Shown here piece after piece: positions 1 to 7,463 of a stretch of 64,000 nucleotides of DNA (positions within the stretch are counted from its first letter, which is position 1; every line of letters starts with the position of its first letter). This DNA comes from Planctomycetaceae bacterium (lineage in GTDB: Bacteria; Planctomycetota; Planctomycetia; Planctomycetales; Planctomycetaceae): positions 1,178,001-1,242,000 of the forward strand of contig CP051247.1 of assembly GCA_017795105.1 (NCBI GenBank). The letters run 5' to 3'. Both the position numbers and the translations under genes were made by a program. Under the pieces are notes generated by a model. That model was not told the origin of the DNA. It saw only the letters and a program-made list of their open reading frames with translations, and ran no database searches.

Positions 1-390
1 CAGACATATGTCGACATCCCTGAGTTCATTCCGCTCGAGGAGATTACGGTTGACGAGCAGCCTGACTCGCAGGGCTCGGTCGTCACCAAATCACCGGTTC
101 AGCCGCAGACATCTCCCGTCGTGCTCATCGAAGCCAAGGGCATCTTCTGCAACTGTCCGAAGTGCCGTGAAGAACTCAAAGTGCCACGGGCCTATCTGAA
201 CCAGTCGGTCTGCTGCAATCATTGCCAGGCACCGTTTACCTGCGACTCGACCACGGTGACCGAATATTTCGTTGCCTCCTATGTCGACTGCCCGCACTGC
301 AGTCAGCGCATCCGAGCCTCCCGCGAGTTCACCAACCAGAACGTGCTCTGCAACCATTGTTCACAACCGCTGCATATTCAGCTTAAGTAG
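1..390 (+). CDS. Partial zinc-ribbon protein (C-terminal part)
   Basis: The frame is open from the first base, so the true start lies upstream and only about 129 C-terminal residues are seen. The readable part has an acidic, Pro/Gln-rich linker (to about residue 40) followed by paired Cys-x2-Cys knuckles: CNCPKC, CNHC, CPHC and CNHC. These form two tandem zinc-ribbon-like modules, each with two CxxC halves, and the second module closely resembles the first. This suggests structural zinc binding. Planctomycetes often carry such MJ0042-like finger domains on larger proteins, so this may be the tail of a bigger membrane or secreted protein. It ends with TAG just before a strong terminator. The specific function is not recognisable. 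Confidence 0.8.
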   Translation, partial: QTYVDIPEFIPLEEITVDEQPDSQGSVVTKSPVQPQTSPVVLIEAKGIFCNCPKCREELKVPRAYLNQSVCCNHCQAPFTCDSTTVTEYFVASYVDCPHCSQRIRASREFTNQNVLCNHCSQPLHIQLK

Positions 391-410
391 CGACGGTCCG
401 AGATCCACGA

Positions 411-439
411 AATGCCCGCGATACCTGCGGGCATTTTTT
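411..439 (+). terminator. Rho-independent terminator of the zinc-ribbon gene
   Basis: There is a nine-base-pair perfect stem (411-419 with 427-435), a seven-base loop and a run of six T (434-439), starting 20 bases after the stop codon. This is a textbook intrinsic terminator on the plus strand. Confidence 0.93.
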
Positions 440-955
440 ATGCGCTGGGGGGCAGCAGGGAGATTGGTGAGAGTGAAACCAAGCTGGCTCAGACGTGCAC
501 GCCTGGATGACGAAGTCACAGGAAGTAGCCGTTCCCTGAGGAGAAAGCATTTGCGATGCCCCTGCTCGGCGTCCGGCAGCAAATAATGCGGCCGGTCGTC
601 AGCGGCCTCTTGTGGAGGGGACGCGGGATACATTGCTCAGGGCTTTGAATGAATGACTTTGGGGTAGCCCCGGTTGATTCAACCGGGGTGGCGAAGCCAC
701 AAGAGGTCGAACTCGCCCCCTAGGCGATTCCGTATTTCACCGAAAGAACGAGAGACCTCGTGCCGACTGCGTCGGCCCCGGTAGCGGAGCAACCGGGGCT
801 ACCCAATAAGACTCTCGATGCTATCAATCCGCATTCCGCGCCACTCAGACGCACGCGTCTCAGTCATCCGTTCTTCAAATTCGAAGAGCACACAGCGATG
901 CGTCTCCGGACCATCCGAAGATGGGACGCCGAATCTGACTCCCTGCAACCGGACC
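440..955. other. Intergenic region with no convincing gene
   Basis: About 515 bases between the terminator and the 3' end of pheS. No ORF with a credible product was found on either strand. It contains the inverted REP-like pair listed separately and a near-perfect palindrome at 843-864 (ACTCAGACGC / GCGTCTCAGT). The latter lies downstream of pheS on the minus strand but has no T-run, so it is not called a terminator. Confidence 0.6.
662..804. repeat. REP-like inverted repeat pair (possible small MITE)
   Basis: GGGTAGCCCCGGTTG at 662-676 reappears as its reverse complement at 790-804. Each arm also has internal dyad symmetry (CCCCGGTTG..CAACCGGGG). A second inverted pair, CCTCTTGTGG (607-616) and CCACAAGAGG, brackets the left arm. 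The arrangement resembles paired REP/BIME units or a tiny non-autonomous element inserted in the intergenic space. Copies elsewhere in the genome cannot be checked from this window. Confidence 0.6.
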
Positions 956-1957
956 TTAGAACTGCGACAGGAAGCGGACGTCGTTCTCGTAGAGCAGGCG
1001 GATGTCGCGGATGCCGTAGCGTTTCATGCAGAGACGCTCAATTCCCAGGCCGAAGGCGAAGCCGGAGACCTGTTCGGGATCATAACCGACAGCTCGCAGG
1101 ACGTTCGGGTCGACCATGCCTGCTCCGCCGACTTCCATCCAGCTGTCGCCCCACTGAATGTCGACTTCGACCGAAGGCTCGGTGAATGGGAAGAACGAGG
1201 GACGGAAGCGGATTTCGATGTCGTCACCGAGATACTGCACGGCGATCATTTTGAGGATCGTCTTCAGATTGGCCATCGTCACATCAGTGTCGATGTAGAG
1301 GCCTTCCATCTGATGGAACATGCAGGAGTGCGTCGCATCGACGGTATCGGGCCGGTAAACGCGGCCGGTCGAGACAATTCGCACCGGCGGAGGCGTCTTT
1401 TCCATCACGCGAATCTGAACCGTCGACGTCTGACTTCGCAGCAGCCAAGGGCCCCCTGCTCCGGCGTTGGCAACGGCCAGATAGAAGTTGTCGAGGGGAT
1501 CGCGGGCGGGATGATCTTCCGGGATATTGAGGGCGACGAAGTTGTGGTAGTCGTCCTCGACTTCCGGGCCGTCCGCCACATCGAACCCAAGTCGGCCGGC
1601 AATGTCTTTGAAATCATCGACGGTGCGGGTGACCGGGTGACGCTTGCCGAGCAGCATCGGCTCGCCAGGAAGACTCACATCGAGCTGAGAGATTTCTTCC
1701 TGAGGCTGGGCAAGCTCGTCTTTGCGCGACTCAAGAGCCGACTCCACGGCCTGCTTGGCGGCATTGAACCGCTTCCCAAGTTCGGGACGTTCTTCCGGCT
1801 GCGCTTTGGCGAGCTGAGACTGAATATCTTTCAGGCGGCCCTTCTTCTTTCCCAGAAAGCGAATGCGAACGTCCTCAAGGTCAGCAGGTTCGCGGCAATC
1901 GGCGATCGCCTGCAGTGCTTCGGCTTGATACTGATCGAGGACTTCGGGCAGATTCAT
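956..1957 (-). CDS. pheS: Phenylalanyl-tRNA synthetase alpha subunit
   Basis: Charges tRNA-Phe with phenylalanine as the catalytic alpha subunit of the alpha2-beta2 enzyme, in the cytoplasm. The N-terminal helical arm (about 1-90) is followed by the class II core. Visible motifs are the family's PVTRTVDDF segment, the HSCMFHQMEGLYID motif 2 region, FTEPSVEVD, and the motif 3 element GFAFGLGIERLCMKRYGI near the C-terminus. The length of about 333 aa is normal. The ATG at 1955-1957 (MNLPEVLDQ) is chosen because a GGA-type Shine-Dalgarno precedes it; a GTG three codons upstream is the alternative. It is the last gene of infC-rpmI-rplT-pheS. No pheT follows: the next 500 bases are non-coding, so the beta subunit must be encoded elsewhere. 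Confidence 0.95.
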   Translation of the reverse strand: MNLPEVLDQYQAEALQAIADCREPADLEDVRIRFLGKKKGRLKDIQSQLAKAQPEERPELGKRFNAAKQAVESALESRKDELAQPQEEISQLDVSLPGEPMLLGKRHPVTRTVDDFKDIAGRLGFDVADGPEVEDDYHNFVALNIPEDHPARDPLDNFYLAVANAGAGGPWLLRSQTSTVQIRVMEKTPPPVRIVSTGRVYRPDTVDATHSCMFHQMEGLYIDTDVTMANLKTILKMIAVQYLGDDIEIRFRPSFFPFTEPSVEVDIQWGDSWMEVGGAGMVDPNVLRAVGYDPEQVSGFAFGLGIERLCMKRYGIRDIRLLYENDVRFLSQF

Positions 1958-2097
1958 CGGTTCCACTCTTTGCGACGGGCGGCATCCAGGCGGAGGCTCG
2001 CGGGCGATAGCAAAAAAGAAAGCGACGGTGGATCTGCGGGAGTTCCGACCGTCGCCCTGAATTCACAGCAGCAGTGCTGAATTCGCCTTTCGGCAGC

Positions 2098-2448
2098 CTA
2101 CAGGCTGCTTTTGACCACGGCTACGACTTCAGCGAAGACAGCTGGCTCGTTGAAAGCCAGTTCGCTAAGCGATTTGCGGTTCAGTTCGATCCCAGCCTTG
2201 CCCAGACCGTTGATGAACTCGGAGTAACGCAGCCCCTGCTCGCGGCAGGCGGCATTCAGACGAATGATCCACAGGCGACGCATTTCGCGTTTCCGCACGC
2301 GACGGTCGCGGTAAGCATAAGCACGGGACCGGAGAATGGTCTCGCGGACTGTGCGGTTCAGATTCTTCCGTCCACCGAAATTGCCCTTGGCTTCACGGAG
2401 CAACCGCCGTTTGGACCGCAAGCGTGCCTTGCCACTTCTAACTTTCAT
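2098..2448 (-). CDS. rplT: 50S ribosomal protein L20
   Basis: A 116-aa rRNA-binding protein needed early in large-subunit assembly. The sequence is the typical Lys/Arg-rich L20: MKVRSGKARLRSKRRLLREA at the start, the conserved RDRRVRKREMRRLWIIRLNAA region in the middle and a GIELNRKSLSELA tail. Length is normal. It lies between rpmI and pheS, as in the classic infC-rpmI-rplT cluster. In E. coli, L20 represses this operon by binding its mRNA. Whether that holds here is unknown, but the 120-base rpmI-rplT and 223-base infC-rpmI spacers are long enough to hold a leader structure. Confidence 0.97.
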   Translation of the reverse strand: MKVRSGKARLRSKRRLLREAKGNFGGRKNLNRTVRETILRSRAYAYRDRRVRKREMRRLWIIRLNAACREQGLRYSEFINGLGKAGIELNRKSLSELAFNEPAVFAEVVAVVKSSL

Positions 2449-2568
2449 GATGATTCTCTGCCGCGTGATACAAGTAAAATGTGAGAGTCGCCAGCGCTGA
2501 TTTCCGCTCGGCCGCCGGAGGATCCTGTGTTCTGCAGGTCGTCGTCAGCGGGAGCGTTCGCGCACCAA

Positions 2569-2769
2569 TTACAGACCGGGACGCAGGGCCTCTGCGATTT
2601 TCTTGGCCACAGTTCCCGTAACGACGCCGTCGTTTCGCAAGCTCCGCTTACGGTCGCCGGACTTTTTACCGAGAATGTGCCCGCGGTTCGCCTTACGATG
2701 CTTGGCCTTGCCACTGGCCGTAATCTTGAACCGCTTCTGCATTCCTTTGTGTGTTTTCTGCTTTGGCAC
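2569..2769 (-). CDS. rpmI: 50S ribosomal protein L35
   Basis: A 66-aa basic protein of the large ribosomal subunit. It starts with GTG (2767-2769) and reads PKQKTHKGMQKRFKITASGK, followed by KAKHRKANRGHILGKKSGDRKR, which is diagnostic of L35. The frame is open further upstream, but the upstream residues bear no resemblance to L35 and the family always begins at (M)PKxKTHKG, so the GTG is chosen. A weak GGTGA precedes it. It is co-directional with infC and rplT. Confidence 0.95.
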   Translation of the reverse strand: MPKQKTHKGMQKRFKITASGKAKHRKANRGHILGKKSGDRKRSLRNDGVVTGTVAKKIAEALRPGL

Positions 2770-2992
2770 GATATCACCGCTAAAGTTGTTGGTCCGCCCC
2801 TGCTGACCGGGGAGTATACATTCGTCGACAGAATCGACGCACCGTATGCGATGCCGGATTCTGCGACGACACATTGAGATTGAATCGAGCCGGGCAGTAT
2901 AGCGAAGGGATTGCCGTACTGGTAGTGAAACGGCCGGTGATCCCGAAGATTTTCGTTCCACCGGCGTGCTACAGGCTCCGGAGATTCTGGCG

Positions 2993-3496
2993 TCAGCGAG
3001 GAGCCAGAATTGCCGTCATCATGCGGCCGTCCATGCTGGGAGCTTTCTCCAGCTTGGCGATGTCTTCCAGATCGGCCACGATTCCATTCAGAATATCGCG
3101 TCCCCGATCGTGGTGGGCATTCTCCCGGCCTTTGAACATCACGGTCAGTTTGACCTTATCGTGATGCTGGAGGAAGTCCCGAGCTTTCTTCATTTTAAAT
3201 TCGATGTCGTGATCGCCGATTTTCGGGCGCAACCGGATTTCTTTCAGCTGCGTCTGATGCTGCTTCGTGTTCTTGGTCAGCTTCTTTTTCTGTTCATACT
3301 TGAACTTGCCGTAATCCATGATTCGGCAGACAGGCGGGCGGGCATCAGCCGCCACCTCGACAAGGTCCATGCCCGCTTCACCAGCGATCGTCATCGCTTC
3401 CGCGGTCTCCATGACCCCCAGCATTTCGCCATCCTGGTTCACAACTCGAATTGGTGAGATCCTGATTTGATCATTCACCCGGTGCGTAGTCTCGAT
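2993..3496 (-). CDS. infC: Translation initiation factor IF-3, probable AUC start
   Basis: IF-3 binds the 30S subunit, prevents premature 50S joining and proofreads the initiator codon. N-domain motifs NDQIRISPIRVV and MDLVEVAADARPPVCRIMDYGKFK, the lysine-rich linker, and C-domain motifs KEIRLRPKIGDHD and VMFKGRE are all present. The first conventional start is a GTG at 3476-3478, but it has no ribosome-binding site and would cut off the Arg of the conserved R(V/I)NDQIR block. Six codons upstream in frame an ATC (3494-3496) follows a perfect AAGGAG (3503-3508) with six-base spacing, so translation probably starts at AUC. This parallels the AUU start that E. coli infC uses for autoregulation. 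It is the first gene of the translation cluster. Confidence 0.93.
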   Translation of the reverse strand: METTHRVNDQIRISPIRVVNQDGEMLGVMETAEAMTIAGEAGMDLVEVAADARPPVCRIMDYGKFKYEQKKKLTKNTKQHQTQLKEIRLRPKIGDHDIEFKMKKARDFLQHHDKVKLTVMFKGRENAHHDRGRDILNGIVADLEDIAKLEKAPSMDGRMMTAILAPR

Positions 3497-3880
3497 CTTT
3501 GACTCCTTGAGCTCGACTCAGATAATGAACGTAAGCCAGCCGCGACCCTTCGCGGCAGCCATTCACTTTAAAATAGACGGATTATTCCGGATTGGACAGA
3601 GACAAAGTGTCTAACCGTCTGGAAAAAACTTTAATCTGGAGCCCCGTCCCCGGTCAAGAAAAGCTGAACAGAACAGAATCACCCCGGTCAGTCCTCTTAT
3701 TGGGATTCGACGGGTCGACCGGGAAACATGAGGGACGGACAGGCTCTCTTGGTAAAATACGGCAAACGTGCTAAAAAAACGACTCGGAGACAATCTTCAA
3801 CCGGGGACCTGAGGACTGCGACAGACGGTCGATCAGTCCGCTCCACGGAAGACATTCGCTCACAGGACAGGAGCTTGAGT
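3497..3880. other. Divergent intergenic region, infC / TPR gene
   Basis: Nearly 400 bases between two divergent genes. It must hold the promoter of the infC operon (minus) and of the TPR gene (plus). The only elements supported by sequence are the AAGGAG of infC (3503-3508) and a GGAG just upstream of the TPR start (about 3870-3873). The frame of the TPR gene is open back to 3728, but the residues there look non-coding. Confidence 0.5.
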
Positions 3881-6448
3881 ATGCAGATCCCTCTTCCCGC
3901 CTTTTGCCGTCCCGGCAACCCCCGCTGCTTTTCGGATGGCTTTGCGTTCTCAGTCCCGACGGCGTTCCATGTCCCGGCCTGCGTGACCCTCATTCTCGCT
4001 TTTTCGATCCCCTGCCCGTCCAACTCGACCGTTTGGGCCGACGAACCGGAACAATCCGCACCTTCGGAACAGGTCGACGACGACTCGAAGCTGGATCGCC
4101 TGCTTGAGATGCTGAGCCAGCCGGGCGACGACAAACTCGACAGCATTCCGTCGGAAACGGAAACCAACGAAGACGAAGCCAATCGCCGCAAAGCGGTCGC
4201 TCACTACATGACAGGACGGACACTGGAACGGGCCAACAAGTTCCAGGAAGCGTATCAGGCCTACCAGCGGGCCCTGGATATCGATCCGGAATCGATCGCG
4301 ATCTATCGCTCCATTATCCCCCTGGCGTTCCGTCTCGACAAAATCGACGACGGCATCCAGTACGCCCAGAAAGCCGTCGAGCTCGATCCGAACAACTTCG
4401 AACTCCTCAGCCAGCTCGGCATTTATGCCCTCCGGCAGCGGAATGTTGCCTCTTCGATCGAATACTTCGAGAAAGCGGTTAACAGCCAGACCGTCGATAA
4501 GAAAGCTGGCCCCTACATTTCGATCATGAGTCAGCTCGGACAACTGTATCTGACGATCAATAAGACCGAAGAGGCGGCTCGCTCGTTCGCCGTCGTCTTC
4601 AAGGCGATTACGAATCCCGACGATTACTCGCTCGATTTCCGCACTCAGCGGGCGCTGGAGACTCTGCAGGGCAACAAGGCGGAGACGTTCGAGTCGTTCG
4701 GGGAACTGTTTCTGATGACCGAACGCAATGAGCTCGCCGAGCAGGCGTTCAAGCTGGCCGCAGAATCGTCCCGCACGAAGCCGGAAGTCTACAACTACCA
4801 CCAGGCGCGCCTGCTCTCCCGAAAAGGCGAGAAAGAAGCCGCTCTCGAGAAATTGAATGAGTACTTCGAAGCCAAACTCGAGAGCAAAGGCAAAGGCCCT
4901 TATCTGCTGCTGACCGAACTTCTCATCGCACTGGATCGCGAAGATGAGATCGTTTCCGAGCTGAAAAAGCTGGTCGAAGACAATCCTCGCAACGACACGC
5001 TGCGGCTGTACCTCGCCGAACGCTATGTGATCGCCGAGAATCTCGAGGCGGCTGAGGAGATCTATCAGGAGCTGAAAGACAGCGAGAAGCAGGATGAGAT
5101 TCAGCTTGGACTGCTTAAGATCTACCGACAGCAGGAGAAAGCCGCGGAAACCCTGGACGCCCTCACTCAGGCAATGATGGCCGGAGCGAATTCAGAGCGT
5201 CTGGAAGCCGAGCTCGACCTGATTAGCCAGAACGAGGAACTTGCCAACACGATCATCGAACTCGGCCGGGGCGACGACCAGCCGGACGACGAGCGCGCCG
5301 CGTTCACGCAGTCTTACCTGACCGCCAAACTGGCGATGCAGCAGGATCGGGTCGATGATGTCCTGGCCCTCTATTTTCGAGCCATGGAGATCCGCAGCGA
5401 GCGACAGATTCAGGTTACCCTGTATGCCGAGTTGATCGACTATCTCGAATCGATCGAACACTTCGAAGACCTGATCGATGTCCTGCAGAAAGCGATTGAC
5501 TCGCCTTCTCTGGTCAACGAACGGCAGGCCTTCCAGTTGCAACTGGTTCAGACCTACGTCGCCGCTGAAGAGACAGAAGCCGCGATCGAGCTGATTGAGC
5601 AGGTTCAGGAAACCGATCCGGACAACCTGTTGTGGGAATACCAGAAGGGTCGCGTCTACTACCTGAGCGAACAATGGGAAAAAGCCTCCGAGATCTTTGC
5701 TGAAGTGCTCACCGAAGCGGACGGAGCGACCAACGCGGCCATCCGTCGGGACTGCACTTACAACCTGTCCCGCTCGCTCACCTTCATGGGAATGCCTGAA
5801 GACGCCCTGAAGCTGATCGGTCGGACGATCGAGAAGGAACCGCGCGAGCTTCTCTGGCGGTTCCAGAAAGGCTGGATCAACTACTACACCCACAACTGGG
5901 AAGCCGCTATCGCCGCGTTCGAAAACCTGCTCGAACTCGAAGTCGGCAGCCCGAACGACACCATTATCCGACAGACACGATTCTCCCTCTCAGCGGCTTA
6001 TGTGCAGAACAAGCAGTACGACAAGGGAGAGAAGATCCTCGAAGAGTATTACGAGCAGAACCCGGACGACACCTCGGTCTGCAACGATCTGGGTTATCTC
6101 TACGCCGATCGAGGTAAGAAGCTCGAACAGGCCCGGGAGATGATCGAGAAGGCATTGAAAGCCGAACCCGAAAACAGCGCCTACCTCGACAGCATGGGCT
6201 GGGTTCTCTTCAAGCTCGGTGAATATGAAGAAGCTCTGACCTACCTGGAAGAAGCGGTTGAAGATTCCAAGGACGGCGACGCCGTCCTGTTTGACCACCT
6301 CGGCGACTGTTACGAGGCACTTGGCAAGACCGACAAGGCGCGAGACGCCTGGAAGAAAGCACTTGAGCAGGAACGGAATGCCAAGTTCAGCAATCAGGAA
6401 CTGATTGAGACCATCGAGTCGAAGCTGAATGGGAAGTCCGACAGTTAG
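3881..6448 (+). CDS. Large exported TPR-repeat protein
   Basis: An 855-aa protein with a long, atypical signal region (hydrophobic stretch FHVPACVTLILAFSIPCPS ending VWA-DEP), then an acidic linker, then tetratricopeptide repeats over almost the whole length. Repeat units with the YxxAxxLdPxn pattern are clear at the start (AYQAYQRALDIDPES, GIQYAQKAVELDPNNFE) and at the end (DTSVCNDLGYLYADRG, PENSAYLDSMGWVLFKLGEYEEAL). Such solenoids scaffold protein complexes, often in the cell envelope. The ATG at 3881 is preferred over an ATG 51 codons upstream because GGAG precedes it and it places the signal segment near the N-terminus. No enzymatic domain is seen and the partner is unknown. Confidence 0.85.
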   Translation: MQIPLPAFCRPGNPRCFSDGFAFSVPTAFHVPACVTLILAFSIPCPSNSTVWADEPEQSAPSEQVDDDSKLDRLLEMLSQPGDDKLDSIPSETETNEDEANRRKAVAHYMTGRTLERANKFQEAYQAYQRALDIDPESIAIYRSIIPLAFRLDKIDDGIQYAQKAVELDPNNFELLSQLGIYALRQRNVASSIEYFEKAVNSQTVDKKAGPYISIMSQLGQLYLTINKTEEAARSFAVVFKAITNPDDYSLDFRTQRALETLQGNKAETFESFGELFLMTERNELAEQAFKLAAESSRTKPEVYNYHQARLLSRKGEKEAALEKLNEYFEAKLESKGKGPYLLLTELLIALDREDEIVSELKKLVEDNPRNDTLRLYLAERYVIAENLEAAEEIYQELKDSEKQDEIQLGLLKIYRQQEKAAETLDALTQAMMAGANSERLEAELDLISQNEELANTIIELGRGDDQPDDERAAFTQSYLTAKLAMQQDRVDDVLALYFRAMEIRSERQIQVTLYAELIDYLESIEHFEDLIDVLQKAIDSPSLVNERQAFQLQLVQTYVAAEETEAAIELIEQVQETDPDNLLWEYQKGRVYYLSEQWEKASEIFAEVLTEADGATNAAIRRDCTYNLSRSLTFMGMPEDALKLIGRTIEKEPRELLWRFQKGWINYYTHNWEAAIAAFENLLELEVGSPNDTIIRQTRFSLSAAYVQNKQYDKGEKILEEYYEQNPDDTSVCNDLGYLYADRGKKLEQAREMIEKALKAEPENSAYLDSMGWVLFKLGEYEEALTYLEEAVEDSKDGDAVLFDHLGDCYEALGKTDKARDAWKKALEQERNAKFSNQELIETIESKLNGKSDS

Positions 6449-6470
6449 AGCGAGGTGGAGTCGTGGACAG

Positions 6471-6494
6471 CATGCCCACGCAAGCGTGGGCATG
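6471..6494. repeat. REP-type palindrome CATGCCCACG..CGTGGGCATG
   Basis: A perfect ten-base-pair palindrome with a four-base loop (CAAG) 23 bases after the TPR stop codon. It has no T-run, so it is better read as a dispersed REP element, perhaps with a secondary mRNA-stabilising role, than as an intrinsic terminator. I recall similar sequences as common in planctomycete genomes. Confidence 0.65.
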
Positions 6495-6637
6495 GCACCC
6501 GTTGTGTTCGCATCTTCACTCGAAAAGTGAGGATGCGAGCAAACTGCAGACGATGTGCAGGGCCCTCACTGATGTTTCGGGTTGCGAGGGTGCCGCAAAG
6601 CGAGACGCCTCTGCCAACGTCATGGAAACGCTCGCTG

Positions 6638-6793
6638 ATGGCTCACCAGAAACCGAATCTGCCCACCAAGATCTGTCCGGTCTGTCAGCGTCCGTTCGCC
6701 TGGCGGAAGAAGTGGGAACGCTGCTGGGACGAGGTTCGATACTGCTCAGACGCCTGCCGCAAGAAGGCGAAGTCTGGTGAGTCGTGTGGTTAG
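6638..6793 (+). CDS. DUF2256 small zinc-finger-like protein
   Basis: A 51-aa protein beginning MAHQKPNLPTKICPVCQRPF and continuing WRKKWERCWDEVRYCSDACRKK. This is the characteristic DUF2256 pattern: a CPxC pair, the RKKWxxCWdeV core, and a YCSxxCRxxK pair, so one four-Cys zinc knuckle is expected. Family proteins are found in many bacteria, often near photolyase-like or FAD genes; their role is not established. The frame is open upstream to 6455, but those residues are Arg-rich and non-conserved. It converges with ribE, with only six bases between the two stops. Confidence 0.88.
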   Translation: MAHQKPNLPTKICPVCQRPFAWRKKWERCWDEVRYCSDACRKKAKSGESCG

Positions 6794-6799
6794 AAGACA

Positions 6800-7417
6800 T
6801 CACCCCTGCGACGTCTGCCCTAGCATCTTCTGGACGTATTTGCCGAGAATGTCGGTCTCGATATTGACCGGGTCTCCAACGTTGCGGGTGCCAAGGGTGG
6901 TCACGCTCAGCGTGTGAGGAATCAACGCGACGCTGAAGCGGTCGGTTTCGACATCGACCAGTGTCAGGCTGATGCCGTCGACGGTGATGGAGCCTTTCGT
7001 GACCATACACTTTGCCAGGGCGGGCGGGACTTCAAACCACATCTTCACCCACTCGCCGTCGGCGTCGATCGCGGCCACTTTGCCCTGCCCGTCGACGTGT
7101 CCCTGCACGAAATGGCCGCCGAGGCGTCCGTTGGCCGGAAGTGCCCGTTCAAGGTTCACAACATGCCCGGACTGCAGACGGCCAAGATTGGTTTTGCTGA
7201 GCGTTTCTTCGCCCGCCTGAAATTGCCAGACATCGTCGTTCATGGCAATAACCGTGAGGCAGCAGCCGTTGATGGCAACACTGTCTCCAAGTGCGGTCGG
7301 CCCGGAGGCGTTTTCCTGCAGCATCTCGGCCGGAATGCGAACCGACAGGCGGATGCCCGCCTCCTCAGAGTCCAGACTGACAATAGCGCCCAGACCTTCG
7401 ATCAAACCCGTAAACAT
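6800..7417 (-). CDS. ribE: Riboflavin synthase (alpha-type)
   Basis: Converts two 6,7-dimethyl-8-ribityllumazine molecules to riboflavin plus the pyrimidine precursor, the last step of riboflavin synthesis. It consists of two lumazine-binding barrels: MFTGLIEGLG, GDSVAINGCCLTV and GGHFVQGHVDG mark the first half-to-half junction, and KGSITVDGISLTLV with IPHT the second. The 205-aa length is normal. ATG (7415-7417) is chosen because the family begins MFTG(L/I)IE; a GTG three codons upstream is possible. It lies 46 bases after glgX on the same strand and is probably cotranscribed with it. Confidence 0.95.
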   Translation of the reverse strand: MFTGLIEGLGAIVSLDSEEAGIRLSVRIPAEMLQENASGPTALGDSVAINGCCLTVIAMNDDVWQFQAGEETLSKTNLGRLQSGHVVNLERALPANGRLGGHFVQGHVDGQGKVAAIDADGEWVKMWFEVPPALAKCMVTKGSITVDGISLTLVDVETDRFSVALIPHTLSVTTLGTRNVGDPVNIETDILGKYVQKMLGQTSQG

Positions 7418-7463
7418 GCTCTCCACAGATCCTCAGAGTGTGTCGTCCGGGACGACAGCGGTT

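Noticed and set aside
6455..6637. N-terminal extension of the DUF2256 gene
   Set aside because: The extension is Arg/Cys-rich and not conserved; the family starts at the later ATG.
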